Of a stretch of DNA of 64,000 nucleotides, positions 12,801-25,459 are shown piece after piece. The translations under genes were made by a program, and so were the position numbers. The stretch spans positions 62,001 to 126,000 of the forward strand of contig CAJNOJ010000005.1 in assembly GCA_905250025.1 (NCBI GenBank), in the 5' to 3' direction. The DNA comes from Adineta ricciae. Its lineage: Eukaryota; Rotifera; Eurotatoria; Adinetida; Adinetidae. Position 1 is the first letter of the stretch; every line of letters begins with the position of its first letter. The notes under the pieces are model-generated. The model was not told the DNA's origin, made no database searches, and saw only the letters and a program-made list of their open reading frames with translations.

Positions 12801-14743
12801 ATGCCCATCAATGAAATAATATCATCAGGAAAGAATAAATTAGGTTTAACACTACCGGAAGTACCGAAAGATCCCAGTGAACAGAATCATATTGAAAATG
12901 GGTAAGAATCACGGGTGATTCATGATTGAAATTGACGTTCTTTTGGCTTTAGTATTCCGGATGTTTGCATTGAACGTTTACAAGAAGAATTCAATCAACT
13001 GGATTGCACTGACAAGCAAAAAGATCGAATGGAAGAGTTTTTCAAATCAAAACGTGCTGTGGGAGAATTAAAACAAGATGATCTCGTGAATATATGTGAA
13101 CTAGGACAAGGAAATGGCGGAGTTGTTTGGAAAGTTCGGCATAAACCAACAGAGAAGATCATGGCAAGAAAAGTATGAGAGAAACAAGTTATGAAATGGC
13201 TCATTACTATGAATATTCGTCTCGTATTGTAGTTGATCTATTTGGAAGTGAAACCGGCTTTAAAAACGCAAATTATTCGTGAATTAAAAGTATAACATGA
13301 TCTTCATCGTGAAAAACAGCGTGTTCAACGCATTGTCTTTAGGTTCTTCATCAATGCAATTCTCCGTACATTGTCGGTTTCTATGGCGCATTCGCTGTGG
13401 AAGCACAAATTAGTATCTGTATGGAGTATATGGTAAGTAGAAAACAAACATCTCATACTGAAAAAATCGCGGAAATAGATTTTGAAGTTTTTTGTTCTAA
13501 GTAAACAAGTTTATCGGTATCTATTAGTTAATTATACGTGAAATTGCGTTTCAACATATGTAAAATTAACGTTTAAAAGTCTCAATTATGCGCTTAATTA
13601 ACTTTTCGATTGACAAATTTGACGATTTTTTTCTTAGGACGGAGGATCACTTGATCTGATATTGAAAAAAGTCATGCGTATACCTGAACATATTCTCGGT
13701 AAAATAACTGTTGCTGTAAGTCAATCGAAATGTCATCTAATCGAATGAATCGAATTCATCTTTCAAAAGGTTCTCCGTGGTCTCAGCTATTTACGTGAAC
13801 GTCATCGAATCATGCACCGAGGTACACATTCATTCGATGAATATTTATTCTTGTTAATTCATTCATAATATTTAGATATCAAACCATCAAATATTCTTGT
13901 CAATCATCAAGGTAAAATTCATTTTCAAGTACATTCACTCCATTGAAGAACATGATTCATCTCTCCTAGGTGAAATCAAACTATGTGATTTTGGTGTAAG
14001 TGCACAATTGATTGATTCAACCTTACATACATTTATTGGCACTCGTTCATACATGTCGGTAAGAGAACTTTACATTCTTCAAATCTTATCAGACAATAAC
14101 GTTCTTTCTTCAAAGCCGGAGAGACTTGAAGGTGCACATTATGGAGTAATGAGTGACATATGGTCTCTGGGTCTGTCGCTCGTGGAAATGGCTGTTGGTC
14201 GGTACCCGATTCCACCACCGTCAAGTCAAGACATTGATGATTTATTCAAAGAGGATCCACATGGTAATCGACCTCGGCCTGAAGGTAAGTTGTCATTGAA
14301 TATTTGAATCTGAGTCAAATGTCGTAATATCACATTTAGGATACGGCTGTCATAAAGGTTTAGCAATATTTGAATTGATGGAATGGATTGTTAATGAAAC
14401 GCCACCGAATCTATGTCGATCACATTTCTCGGCGGAATTCTGTGATTTTGTCGATCGCTGGTAACGAAACATTTGTTTGATCTTTGAATTTTCATCTGAA
14501 GTTAAAAATTTTCAGTTTGAAGAAAAGTACAACTGAACGCGCTGATTTAAATACTCTTTTAGTAAGTTAATTTTGACATCTCCTTCAAACTCAGTCTATC
14601 CTCTTGCTTTCTCAATTCAGCATCATTCGTTCTACAAACGATACGAAACCGAAAGTGATAATCAAGATGTTTCATCTTGGATTCGACAAGTTTGTCGTAT
14701 GGATACCGATGGCACCAATGATACAAATAACCGAATGAAGTGA
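12801..14743 (+). CDS. MAP2K1: Dual-specificity MAP kinase kinase (MEK1/2 type)
   Basis: Phosphorylates ERK on Thr and Tyr in the Ras-Raf-MEK-ERK cascade. Twelve exons (12801-12901, 12953-13172, 13233-13289, 13343-13432, 13638-13715, 13770-13821, 13876-13911, 13970-14058, 14116-14284, 14340-14460, 14516-14561, 14621-14743) join in phase to 393 aa, the same length as human MEK1. Kinase landmarks: Gly loop [10 protein letters not shown], catalytic Lys in [38 protein letters not shown], and [10 protein letters not shown] before a shortened proline-rich insert. The activation loop reads [11 protein letters not shown]: the first MEK phospho-Ser is kept, the second is Thr. The N-terminus has a Lys-rich stretch followed by Leu-Gly-Leu-Thr-Leu that could serve as an ERK docking site. 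MEK1/MEK2 and invertebrate Dsor1/mek-2 are the family; a single ancestral-type gene is likely. Confidence 0.95.
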
Positions 14744-15580
14744 AATGAAACTGCGAAAGAAGAATCAAGTCAGATGTCCATTGATCTCGTCTATTTTATT
14801 AATCTCATGTTGTGCGTGTGTCGTTCTAACAATATCTATCACTGGACATTGTCCATTCAGTATTTTATTCAAGATGAAAAACACAAAACTGACTATTCGT
14901 GCTCTCTTTATGTGCATTGTTGTGTTGAACAAAGAATGAAACTTTTCGTCTTCGTGCAATCATCTCTCGACAAGAAAATGAATGAATAACGAATCTCATG
15001 TTCGATAGTCATTCGACTAGTCGTTTTTCTACTTCTTACTATCTTTCTTTCTCTCTCCCTCTATCGCGCGCCCGCGGTTTTTTATCGTTGTCATTGTCAT
15101 GCATTTTTAAATATAGAACATCTCTCGGAAACAGTAGCTGCTTTTTAGTTTTGTCTCATTCAATGATGCAATCGTTAATTGAATCAACCGGAAGGGAAAA
15201 GTGATCGCCAGTTTAATGCTAATCGCGAATTATGGTGTGGCCCACTCACAATCATTTGACGAAATGAATATTTGTTTTATTAGATTAATAGAAGAACGTG
15301 ATATGTCAAGAGTTATTGGCATAATTAAAAATATTTTTGACAGGCTAAACGGCGAGCAATTTGTCATTGTCTTGAAAACAATGAGATACTTGATTGTTCT
15401 TTTTTTTTATACAATAGATATGTTTATTTTCTTTCGTGAGAGTAGTCGATGACGAAAAACTGAGAAAACAAACATACATATTAATACTGAAAAAAATGTT
15501 CTTCGATGGATCACGGACGGAGAGAGAGAGAGAGAATTAGAGAAAAGATGAACAAATTGCGAGTATAGAGCTTTGTTTCA
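14744..15580. other. Convergent 3' region of MEK and the Ig gene
   Basis: No convincing coding exon. It includes a short GC-rich patch near 15066-15077 and a GA-repeat near 15522-15536. It presumably holds both 3' UTRs. Confidence 0.5.
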
Positions 15581-17527
15581 TTATACAAATGAATAGAAAG
15601 TTAAAAGAAGTGAATAATATAAATATGGTGAGAGTCTTCGTGAATCATTGGATAGCTCATCTGTTTCTTGTGAGAAAAAGTCTAAAGAAATAATCAATAA
15701 AGTTTTGTAGTGATTCTATTGGAAAAGATCACTTACGAACTGTACTAGTGGATTGATATTCATCTGCACTGTATTGTTTTGGGAGAATTGTTGTAGGGAT
15801 TCTTGTTGAAAGGGATGTATGACGATGTTTTTTCGAAACTATATGATGATGCTGATTTTGAATGACGGTGATCGATTTTTCATTTTGTCCGTGACGATTC
15901 TTCGCACGACAGATAAATTTTGAGTTGAAAAATCGCTTTGGTATATGCTAAAGTAAGTTACGTCGGATTCATTTGATAGAATACATTGACACTATTGTCT
16001 TACTTTGATAAAAAGAATAGTTTTCCATCGAGTGGAATTGATTTTTTCTTGAGTAATTGACCAAATCGGCCCATCTCGTCTTCTATTATTATAAAATCCT
16101 TGATTATATTGCCGAGAGAGATCCATTTCTTGATTAATATCATCGCTGAATCTGTGTAACCACCGTATATCCGGTTCCGGATTAGCATCAATCAAACATT
16201 CAAACGTAATTGTATCACCAATTGAATGAAATGATTTTACTTTTGAACTATACACATCAGGAGGAACTAATAAGACAATGGGTATCATTAGACGCTTGTT
16301 TTGTTCTCAGTACAACTTACATTGAACATCTAGAGTATAAAATCGTCCAATGGTACCGATCGAATTCGTTGCGACACACTCGTAGACGCCGCGATGCCAA
16401 CGATTAACGTCGAGGAGATTCAATTGACAGGTGGTAGGCGTAGTTGTACAATTGATCATCGTTTTGGGCTGATCGTCTGATGAAAAGAAGAGCAAACAAA
16501 AGAAATGAATGAAAGATTCTTATTGTTTTTAATCTTTACCATCGATCTTTTTTATCCAACTGACAAATGGACTGGGCTTGCCTTGTGCTTCGCATGCAAT
16601 AGACACATTTTTTCCGATTTGCGTACGCAATAATGTTGTATATTCATGTGTTGTAAAGTAGGGTCGTTCTAATCAAATAAAAAGAAGGAACAAGGATATT
16701 TAGTGTCCACTTGAGAAACAAAACGTAAATGCTGACCCAGTGTTCATTAGTACTGAACAATGGACAACAGGACTTTGATGAGTAATCATCGTCTCATTTT
16801 AATTCCTTTTCTTCTCTATTGGAATCTTTGGAAAGAGTGGAAGAGAAAGGGAGAGAATCGGATGATGTAATTCAGTGTTATCAAATGTAAGATATGGATG
16901 TATGTCATAAACGGATGATGATCAACATACTTACCAACAATATTCAAAAGAAATAGTTTGAGAATTCTGTTATCTTCTTGACATGAATATGTCCCGCCAT
17001 CATCTAAACGTACATCATCAATTGTCAATGAATATGTCATTATTTCGTATGATGTTCCATTATTAATATGTAGGATAGGACGTTGCTCGATTTGAAAACG
17101 TTGATCGGAATTGATTCGACTTGTTGAATAGAAAAACACTTCGGCATCTTCTAAACGGAGCCATAGACCCTGAATGAACGAAACAAAAAGAAACACATAG
17201 GGATCATTAAGTTTGATTATAATCAAATGAAAAGTTCCTTCTTTTTTTTTCTATTTCATTTCATTTCATTCGTCTCTCCTCAAATGTCAATGATCATTAG
17301 ACGTTTGACGACAGGTGAAGAAAAAAAAGAAGAATGTCAATCATAATTGAACTTACTTTCATATTCCCAGATATTGTTAAATTACTCAGTTCACATTCCA
17401 TTCGAACCCGTTTGCCCACGTTGACATTAATGTGCTCGCGAGATATCTGCGGATCATCCTGAAAACTCGCTGTCATTGTGTGCAAAACGGTTAAAATGAA
17501 TGTCGTCATTAGACGACGGATAATCAT
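15581..17527 (-). CDS. Three-Ig-domain, probably GPI-anchored cell-surface protein (lachesin/IgLON-like)
   Basis: Seven exons (17527-17357, 17169-16935, 16668-16540, 16476-16321, 16266-16004, 15947-15737, 15681-15581) give an in-phase 421-aa product. Residues 1-22 form a signal peptide (FILTVLHTMTA). Three Ig domains follow: first Cys pair in MECELS...GTYSCQED, second in SIACEAQGKPSP...GVYECVATN, third in FECLIDANPEPD...FICRAKNRHG. The last exon ends in a short hydrophobic tail (YYSLLLTFYSFV) with no cytoplasmic part, as in GPI-anchored proteins. Lachesin and IgLON proteins share this layout and act in adhesion of neurons or epithelia. If the last intron is not used, translation would stop at 15729 without the anchor signal. 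The 5' flank is long and gene-poor. Confidence 0.82.
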
Positions 17528-20500
17528 CTCATCAATATGTAGAAAAATGATCGTACATCTAGAAAATAAAAAGTGCGATATGTGTGTGATGAAGGGAAAA
17601 GAAAAAGACTTAAGCTTGTCTATCTATTCACGCATGTTTGCGTACATAGATACATGTATATATGAATGAATGTTGAATAGCCAGAAGCGAATTCTAACAC
17701 CTTACACACGCTATGCTACCGTTGATGGTTGCAACTACTTCCTTTTACTTGTATTTCTTTTCTCGTGTCATACTACTTCACCTTAGCTTCTTATATATAT
17801 ATATATTAGACCCTATGGGTTTCATGCATGTGTCTACATACATGGAAGATTAGTTGTCTTAGGTCTCTATTACTTTTAACCTTGAATACATCGGAACAGA
17901 AAGTAAGAACATTGTATGTCTTTGTCATGACATGATCAAAATGGATGAATGAACTCATTTTTTTCCAATTTTCATCTCCTATCAGTTTGTAGATGCGATG
18001 GTCAGTTGATGTATGTATATTATGCTTGATCTCCACCCATTTCTCGTCGATCATCAACAGTTAATGTACATCGACGCACGCGCTCATACGATATAAACAT
18101 TAATATTAAAAAAATGAGAAGATGAGAGATCTCGAAGTGAAGATCGATGAGCAGGTAGACAAAATAGAGTAAAGGACAGATTGAACAAAAGATATCAACT
18201 CACTTATATCTATCAAAGACTGACGTTTCTGATGATCTGCTTTCGGGAGTACATCAGCAATGAACGGTTCATCTGACATAAACACAGTTAGAAGAAGAAA
18301 TAAAATCACCTTCCTTTTCTTCGTCCACTTTCTCTTCGATATATTTTATGAGAAACAGAGCACGAGAGAGACAGAGAGAACAGCGACATAAGAGCACAAG
18401 AAAGAGGAAGAGAGAGAGAGGAAAGCAGACAGACAGTCAAATAATTGGCTCATTGTTATCATTTGCTTCATCATCTTTTCCTCTCTTCACTAGCTGCAAC
18501 GCTAATGAACTGTAAATTGATGAGTCAGACGTTGATGATGATGCACTGACTTGATTTCTTTATATACACATACATATTACACAGAAATTAGTACCTGATG
18601 TACAGTGCAATAGTAACACCTAACTTCTTTATTGTTTTAATCAAGGATGTCAATGTCAGTCGAAAGAATAGCCAAGTGGTCACTATTCACCCACCATAAA
18701 CTGAACGAGAACACATAGATATGCATACATATGAACAATGCTTCTACTCACTTCCCGCACGTATTAATCCTTCAAATTCGATGATTATGCAAGCAGTCTC
18801 TCTTCTATCCTTAGATGTCCTTATGGTTTTTTTTTCGCTCGCTCGCTTATGCGATGAATTACCAATACTACTACTACTTACATACTATTGTGAGAGTAAG
18901 GCATGAGCGAATCTCCCTGTTGAATAAAAATGAGCAGAGAATAAAACAAAAAGAAGAAGAAGAAGAAAGATGAAAAATAATTATTGATTAGTGATGTGAG
19001 TCAATTTCTTTCTCTTCTTCTCGCGTAGATCAATTGAATTTCCATCTTTTCCTTGAATGAAGAAGAAAAACGCAACGATTATATGATGAACTTTGTGTAC
19101 CATTCTAGATTCTTTACTCTCTATGTATTTCTATATGTTCATGTAAGCATATGAATGAACATAATACAAAAGAAAAGAAAAAGACACCGACCAGTACGTT
19201 AATGTCGATCCCTAAAACTCCTATGTACACAGAAGTATATTACCATTGAATTCTTTCTTTCTTTTTTTTCTAAGATGGTATATGATATCTTTTCTTTTTT
19301 AATATCGATCAATCACATGATATGTATTTATGTATATTTGTTCACTGCTGGCCTACTAATTTAGTCAAAAAAGTCTAAACGAGCTGTTGCGCTTCTATTC
19401 CACTTGACAGTGGCCTCGAGCGTCCACACACACATCCTACCGACACTTGTTTGGCGATGATGATAACGAGCTCGTGTCAAGAATATTGGAAAGAAGAGCT
19501 AAAATGCTTGAATGGAAGGCTAATTGGACGTATATAGTTGCTCTCTACTAACTATTGTTGATGAGAAAAGAAGAACTCCCTTTTTCTTTCTTCTTCTTCA
19601 TCATCATCATCATCATCTCATCTATACATATCTGAACCAATTCGTCATCACTTGATTTATCATTGCTCAAGTAAAAGAGTAGAGATTGATCTAAAAATGA
19701 ATCGTTCATGAGAAAGAGAAGACAATATAATGGAGAAAACATGTCGAACTGATATTGCGTAGCTCTTATTTTATAGTCTGTCAGACTATCTAATTTCCTT
19801 TCTGTCCATTCGACGTTCATTTATATCAATCGGCTGACTATTTAGGCACAAAATCAAAGACACAGAATATCCATAGTGATGTATTTTGATGGCCATGATC
19901 AATTAGAGTATTAGCGAAAGGTAAATGATGTCGAATGACGATGATCGAAACGTACAGCTCACATACGGCTATGATTTGAACAAGAATATTTTTTCTCGAC
20001 TTGACCACATGCCGCACACGTATAAACTCAGCGTGGTCTCTCCTCAATTGACGACTTCCCACAAGGATCGTCTCTTCTTCTTCATCTTTTATTTGCAAGT
20101 TATTTAGACAAAGAACAAGCTAATCATCATTCCGACGTTTCCCGACACACAACTGTTCGATCCATCTGTACATTGATTCCATGTTTGTCGATACGTGTGT
20201 GTTATTTTTCATTTTCTTTCAACAATAACATATCTACAATCTCATAGAAATCAAAATCGGCTTTTCTTGTCCTGAAAGCTAATTGCTCTCTTCATTAATC
20301 CAGTATTTGTTCTGTTTTCCTTCAAATTATCATGAAGAATTACATAGCTATTACTTGAATATTCTTATTCAAAAGAGAAACATCCGGCACTTGTCGTCGT
20401 CAGTTTCTCTCTGTCACGCTAAATCATGCATGCAAGTGACGGCTGTGTGCATGTTCATCGATGATAAAAGTCAGAACACGATTTGCAGTGCTATTGGGAT

Positions 20501-20965
20501 TGCGAAAAGTGATTATATAACCATCTCTGCATCATATTAACTGTGAAGTTTGTTTCACAATTTCCCTCTGCGTATTGTCTTTGTTTCAAGAAGATTAAAT
20601 ATGACTACAATTGTATATTTTATTCGATTTCTTTTCTTGATTAGCTCAATGCATGACGATAATTGTCGGCAAATCTCAGATTACAATCATTTTTATTTCA
20701 AACAAGAGGATCAAGAAGAAAATGAAGTTTAAATCAAAGAAAGATAAATCTAATCGAAAAGAAAACAATAGGTGACACTAGTTGATATAACAAATATTTC
20801 TGTTCTCCTCTTCTCTTTCTTTTTCGTCATCATCACTTGTATATATGCCGTTTTACCCACTATCGAATCAAATTCAATTGAAAGATGTTTTTTTTGTTTA
20901 TTTATTTTTTGTCTGAAGAAGTCTCATAAAGTAAATTTCTATCTCTTCCTTCAGTTTATCATCCA
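17528..20965. other. Gene-poor simple-sequence block
   Basis: About 3.4 kb with CT/GA-rich tracts, a (TA)n run near 17791-17806, a (GA)n tract near 18358-18425 and a CAT/TCA repeat near 19597-19618. Open frames are short and unconvincing. A possible orphan exon on the minus strand (about 18279-18204) begins MSDEPFIADV and ends at a GTGAGT donor-like site. I could not connect it to any downstream exon. Confidence 0.55.
17791..17806. repeat. (TA)n microsatellite
   Basis: A run of alternating T and A with no coding context. Confidence 0.8.
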
Positions 20966-21460
20966 ATGTGTGCAGCCCTTTCACCTACACCACCTGATTC
21001 ATCAACAAGTTCTTCGATATCCAATTGTGGTAATGCGAAAAAAGCTTTTGAAGTTTGTCTCGTCTATCTCGTATTTAACTTTTCGAAGATCATCAAACAA
21101 TTCATGAGGAAAATGGTTCAATCGAGTCAACAGATAAACTTCCTCAAACGACATTTCTTCGTTCATTTGAAACTGAATTAGACAAAGTTGATGAGTATTT
21201 TCAAACGAAAGCACCTGATGTTCGCCAAGCGGTTCTCACCAGTCTACAAGGAATGTATCATCAAAACGAATGGCCCGATAATCCACTAACAATCATTTGT
21301 CGTGATTTGGATATTCATGTAAGACGTTGCTGTTTTCCTTTTCGTCAAATCATTCTTCGTCTTTCAGGTTCCTACGTCTGAACAATTAAGTGAATTAAAG
21401 GCCACGCGCGATGCGTTGAAAGCAGAATATGATAGTTTACGTCAGTCAGTGAACACTTGA
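20966..21460 (+). CDS. Small uncharacterised protein
   Basis: Three exons, 20966-21029, 21089-21318 and 21368-21460, make about 128 aa. After a Ser/Pro/Thr-rich N-terminus comes a helical region (ETELDKVDEYF, DVRQAVLTSLQGMY) and a short C-terminal coil (LSELKATRDALKAEYDSLR). I do not recognise the family. The next open segment (21799) is on the same strand about 340 nt away. If a weak GTCAGT donor at about 21451 were used, both could be one gene, but separate genes read more naturally because this one ends at its own stop. Confidence 0.55.
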
Positions 21461-21798
21461 TTTTGTCGGATAATTTATTAATTTTCTTTGCTTTTGTTTT
21501 CTCGAAATATTCACCGATCATTGCTCACTTCTAGTCGATAAAGTTCGATCTGAAAAAGAAAGAGATCCAATCGATTTTTGTGTCTTTAAATTTTTTCTCA
21601 TTGCGCTCTAACGTCTTCTTTTTTTTGTGTATTCAATTGCTCAGGAACTTGTCATTCGTGTTGATTTGCTTACGTATGTGTGTGTATATATTATACATAT
21701 ACTTTTTCTTGATCATTTCTTTGACTTTTCTTTTCTTCTCTTTTCCATGAACAAAACTAGACTTACGAGATAAAGCATCAAAATTCATTTCAGATCTA

Positions 21799-22107
21799 AT
21801 GGCGACTCGAGCAAAGGTCGATGAGACAGATTTCAACAGCAAAGAATTCGAAAAGAATTATCGATTACTATCGGAAAGTCAAAAGCAATGGGACTTAAGA
21901 AAGAAATTCCTCGAAAGATATTGGGATCAATATGACGAAGATCGTCTATTATGTTTAGCTCGTTAGTAATCATTCCATGATTGGAATTCTCTCTGATTGA
22001 CTGTTGTTTTTCTTTCAGAATGTTATGTGAATATGCGATGTTTAGGGTGTAAATATTCCAAGTCATTGGATTCATTAGTGGAAGAGTTGGCGAAAGAAAT
22101 TGAATAG
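21799..22107 (+). CDS. XTBD (XRN2-binding) domain protein, CDKN2AIPNL-like
   Basis: Two exons (21799-21961, 22019-22107) encode about 83 aa, nearly all one XTBD domain. The diagnostic run is present: SESQKQWDLRKKFL, then RLLCLAQCYVNMRCLGCKY, then a C-terminal amphipathic helix ending in Glu. In animals the XTBD of CDKN2AIP, NKRF and CDKN2AIPNL binds the 5'-3' exoribonuclease XRN2 and helps control or localise it in the nucleus. The short length matches the stand-alone CDKN2AIPNL type (about 116 aa in human), not the longer CARF or NKRF. The start ATG lies just after a pyrimidine-AG site, so an upstream noncoding exon is possible. Confidence 0.8.
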
Positions 22108-22205
22108 GATTTTTATTGTTCAGATTTCTTAGTCGAAATGTAAACATGTGTTGTTATTTGAATATAAAACTTGTATCAGATTTTCACTGGCATTTCTCAA
22201 CAGTT

Positions 22206-23576
22206 TCATATTTGCTTCGATTGCTTCGGGGGATTCAAGCGGTTAATAAATGATGTAGCCCACTGTTTTGATTGGGGAATGTTTGGATAGTTGCATTGAT
22301 CACTGTTTTCGTACCAATCAAGAATAAATGCTTTTGAAAGACATTTATGATCGAGGAACTGATGGAAGAGATTACTCATGATTTGTCCTAGAGAAAATTT
22401 CGAGGAACTATTTGAATCACATGAAACTGATGGACCTACCTGATCGAATTTCATCATAATTACATGAGTGAATATATACAAGGATTGCAGCGATGATAAC
22501 TCGTTGAGAGTCTTGATTAGTTATGTGGTTCTTTATTGTAAAAATATGATAGGATAAAACACGTTCGTTGAAAACTTTTGGTGAGCTTTTCGAATGCCAT
22601 GCTTCGAGGAAAGATAGAAGGACACACATGAAGTTATTCAAATAAACTGTCGGATTGGGACACTGAAAGAAACAGAAGTGAGGCGGCTGTTTGATGAGGT
22701 TTATTTACGTTCTTAAGGAAGTTATTTATGGACTGATCATGTGAACCGGATACGTTTAAAAAGAAATCGATAAATTTTTGGCATGGTTGAACAGGAAGAT
22801 GCTGAAGGTCAATCGGTGAATCGATGGAAGGAGATTGTGCTGATGATACGACATTAGAAGCGATTGTTTGGTTACATTCAGATTGTGGTTGAACCAACGG
22901 TACAAAAGCTAAATTATAGAAACAAAACTTGTCTTCTTTCCGAAAATATGAATGTCCTTTCCTACTTAACCAGGAATAATTGAGCAAATTTTACATACCC
23001 GATGAATTTACCGATGTACATCGAATATGTTCATCAATGGAGGGATGATTTTGTGCTAATGAACGAACATCCCTGATCTGGTGCCGGTAGATGTTGCCCA
23101 GATGAATCCGCCAAATTCCATTCCAGTTTTCTACATTCGTGTTTTAATTCCACAAGAACTTGTTCAATAGTTTCAACCATTTGACGGCTTGCGTTTGTTT
23201 GGATTTGCATCTGTTCCAAAGGATTTCGAGCATTCTTAGTAAGTCGTGATGTCAACTTATTCTCAAGACCAATTAGATAATCTTGTTTTGCGTCGATTAC
23301 TTGAATCTTTTTCGCATATTGATCTTCAATTTGATTGATTTCTTTCTGTCGCCAGACATCAAGCGCAGCAACAGCTTCACTATGTTTTACTTGAATTTCT
23401 TTGGAAGAATTATTTAAATGCTCTGCTACTTCACTTATCTGTCGACATAATTCATCAGCTTCTCCCAGAAGAACTACTCCATGTGCGACGATATGTGAAT
23501 TGCACAGACGGCGATTACAATGGAGACAAATAGCCGACGGTAACATAGTGCACGAGGTTTCTTCACAGGTAACCAT
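22206..23576 (-). CDS. B-box/coiled-coil protein with a C-terminal W2/HEAT-like segment
   Basis: The first exon starts at 23576 with a Cys/His zinc-binding segment (CEETSC...CLHCNRRLCNSHIVAH), typical of a B-box, and continues as a long coiled coil (VAALDVWRQKEINQIEDQYA, RQMVETIEQVLVELKHE). Downstream exons (about 22999-22205) splice in phase with one another: about 22913-22713, 22660-22438, then about 22387-22206. They encode helical repeats ending in CLSKAFILDWYENSDQ, which resembles the WYE signature of W2 domains in eIF5/eIF4G-type factors. The join between the coil exon and the following exon (about 23000-23080) is in conflicting frames: read straight, the first exon stops at 23034. It could therefore be two genes, or one gene with an intron or base error I could not place. 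Confidence 0.55.
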
Positions 23577-24285
23577 GATTCATCAATGTATAACAACGCG
23601 TTTTGAAGAAAATTAAATGACTTAACCGTTCTTCGCACCATTATTTATTCTCTTTTTCCTCTCGTCTGACTCACCATATCACTGCGTGAAAAAAAAACTA
23701 CGCAGTTAAGCGAAATTCAACAAGACGGCAGATATTTATTGTTATTTCAACAGTTTTGAAAGTAATAAATTCTATAGACTAAGCTGTTAAATGTTCTCAT
23801 TCGTGTCTTCAAAGGCAAATGTGTCCAAAGCATAGCTATACTATTCAGATTTATGCAGCCAAGATGAAACAAAATTTCTATCCTCCTAAGTTGGTGAATG
23901 CCAGATACATTTGTATTCATTTAGACTTTATGCATGTCACAACTATGTGAGATTTCCGTCTGTCTTCGTATACTATCGCTGAAGACTTCAGATACCGATT
24001 GCGACTTAATAGAATGTGGAATGAATACTCGCACAGAACAACCTTTGTATATTCAATCTTGTGTAAATCTAACTAAGAATTTTCTAGCTCAGAAGTATTG
24101 ATGTAAGATTAGTTTCATGTATCGACCAACGGGAACATAAGTCAATAAATAAATATGAGTACTACTGAGTAACCCCAGTGAGTGCGTTGATCTCAAGAAA
24201 AGAGTACACATAGGAAGAAATGTTAAAACAGATTTTTTCGTAAGAAAAGCAACAATCATGAAATGATTAATAACAAATACTCATT
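23577..24285. other. Intergenic, nothing recognised
   Basis: This 0.7-kb spacer holds the promoter side of the B-box gene and the 3' side of the glycosyltransferase gene. No coding or RNA gene is visible. Confidence 0.5.
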
Positions 24286-25459
24286 TTAAGGTCCTTTCTT
24301 TTGCAAATAATTCGGATCATTTTCATGTCCATGTCCATAGGAATGCGACCAATATGTAATACCATAAATCGGTTGAACAATTACTTTACATTGCATCTCG
24401 TTAAATGTCGGTCGTTCTGCTGAGCACACATCTGTCCCGATTCCATTCATCCAGTCATATGCATTCATTAATTTCGGCCCAAGAAATGTTATACCTGCCG
24501 CATCCAATGTTGCATTTGAAGTTCGACTTCGTTCGTCTCCTAACAATTGATCCAGTGGTTTGTCAGTATACTGATTCGATTGAATATAAAACATTAAACC
24601 TTCGAAGAGTGATTGTGGTCCAGTGAAAAACTCTGCTTTCCCATTCCAAAATTCATTTCGTTCTTTATCTGTTACACGAGACCATAGTAACATTATTCGA
24701 TGTAAAACATAAGTCCACATGGGATGAGCAGGTTTTGAAGCCATCCAAGAGTTCGGTACGCTATTCTTAGTTTGAAACGAATAGTTAATCAATGAAAGAA
24801 CAACCGATTTGTTTCGAAATAAATGATCCACCCGTTGAATCGATTCATAATCTAAATCCATCTAAATAAAAATGAAACAAATAGAAACAGTATCAATCAA
24901 CAAGTATTTCGCTCTTATCGTAGTCAAACAAATCATCTTACATAGAGTCCGCCGTAGTAAAACATATACAAATAGCGTACACTATCCGCTCGAAGAATAG
25001 CAGGTGATAATTGTTTGTAAGTCGGATAAAACCATGGAAATTTCGTTCGGACAAATTCTTCATTTTCTTCATCAGTCCACAGATGATATCGCCAGTCTGT
25101 GTATTGTTCACACCACGTTCGACTCCATTGTGCTTGTCGTTCTCGTAGTGTTCGGTTTTTCCATGTTTGATGGATAATTTTCGGAATGTCTTTCCATACT
25201 TGAGAATGAAACCATTGATTCAATTCTTCGATTGTTACATGTTTACAACTCGATGATGATAAAGGTAAAGTTTCAATTCGATTTTCTAATGAAGACGGAC
25301 GTTGAATAATGTAAATAACTGTAATTAGTATGCAAACACCGAAGCCGATGAAAAGAAATTTTTTATAACCTCCTAAAATACCAAAATTAACGAATGAAAT
25401 CTTTTTTTTATACAAAACAACAGATATTTACGATTGTCAAGCATATTGTTAGAGTCCAT
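24286..25459 (-). CDS. GT32-type glycosyltransferase (DXD sugar-binding family), type II membrane protein
   Basis: Three exons (25459-25432, 25372-24942, 24861-24286) give 344 aa with agreeing phases. A short cytoplasmic N-terminus is followed by one membrane span (about residues 13-32, FLFIGFGVCILITVIYII), the usual Golgi type II layout. The catalytic domain has the hallmarks IPKIIHQTWK, W(R)YHLWTDEE, AILRADSVRYLYMFYYGG and GGLYMDLDYE, the last holding the DXD motif that binds the metal and nucleotide sugar. The family includes yeast Och1, Sur1/Csg1 and animal alpha-1,4-GalNAc/Gal transferases; the exact sugar and acceptor cannot be told. The DXD motif is split exactly by intron 2. Confidence 0.88.

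Noticed and set aside
18204..18279. A minus-strand exon-like stretch beginning MSDEPFIADV and ending at GTGAGT
   Set aside because: No downstream exon could be joined in phase and no family recognised; might be an alternative first exon of the Ig gene but unsupported.
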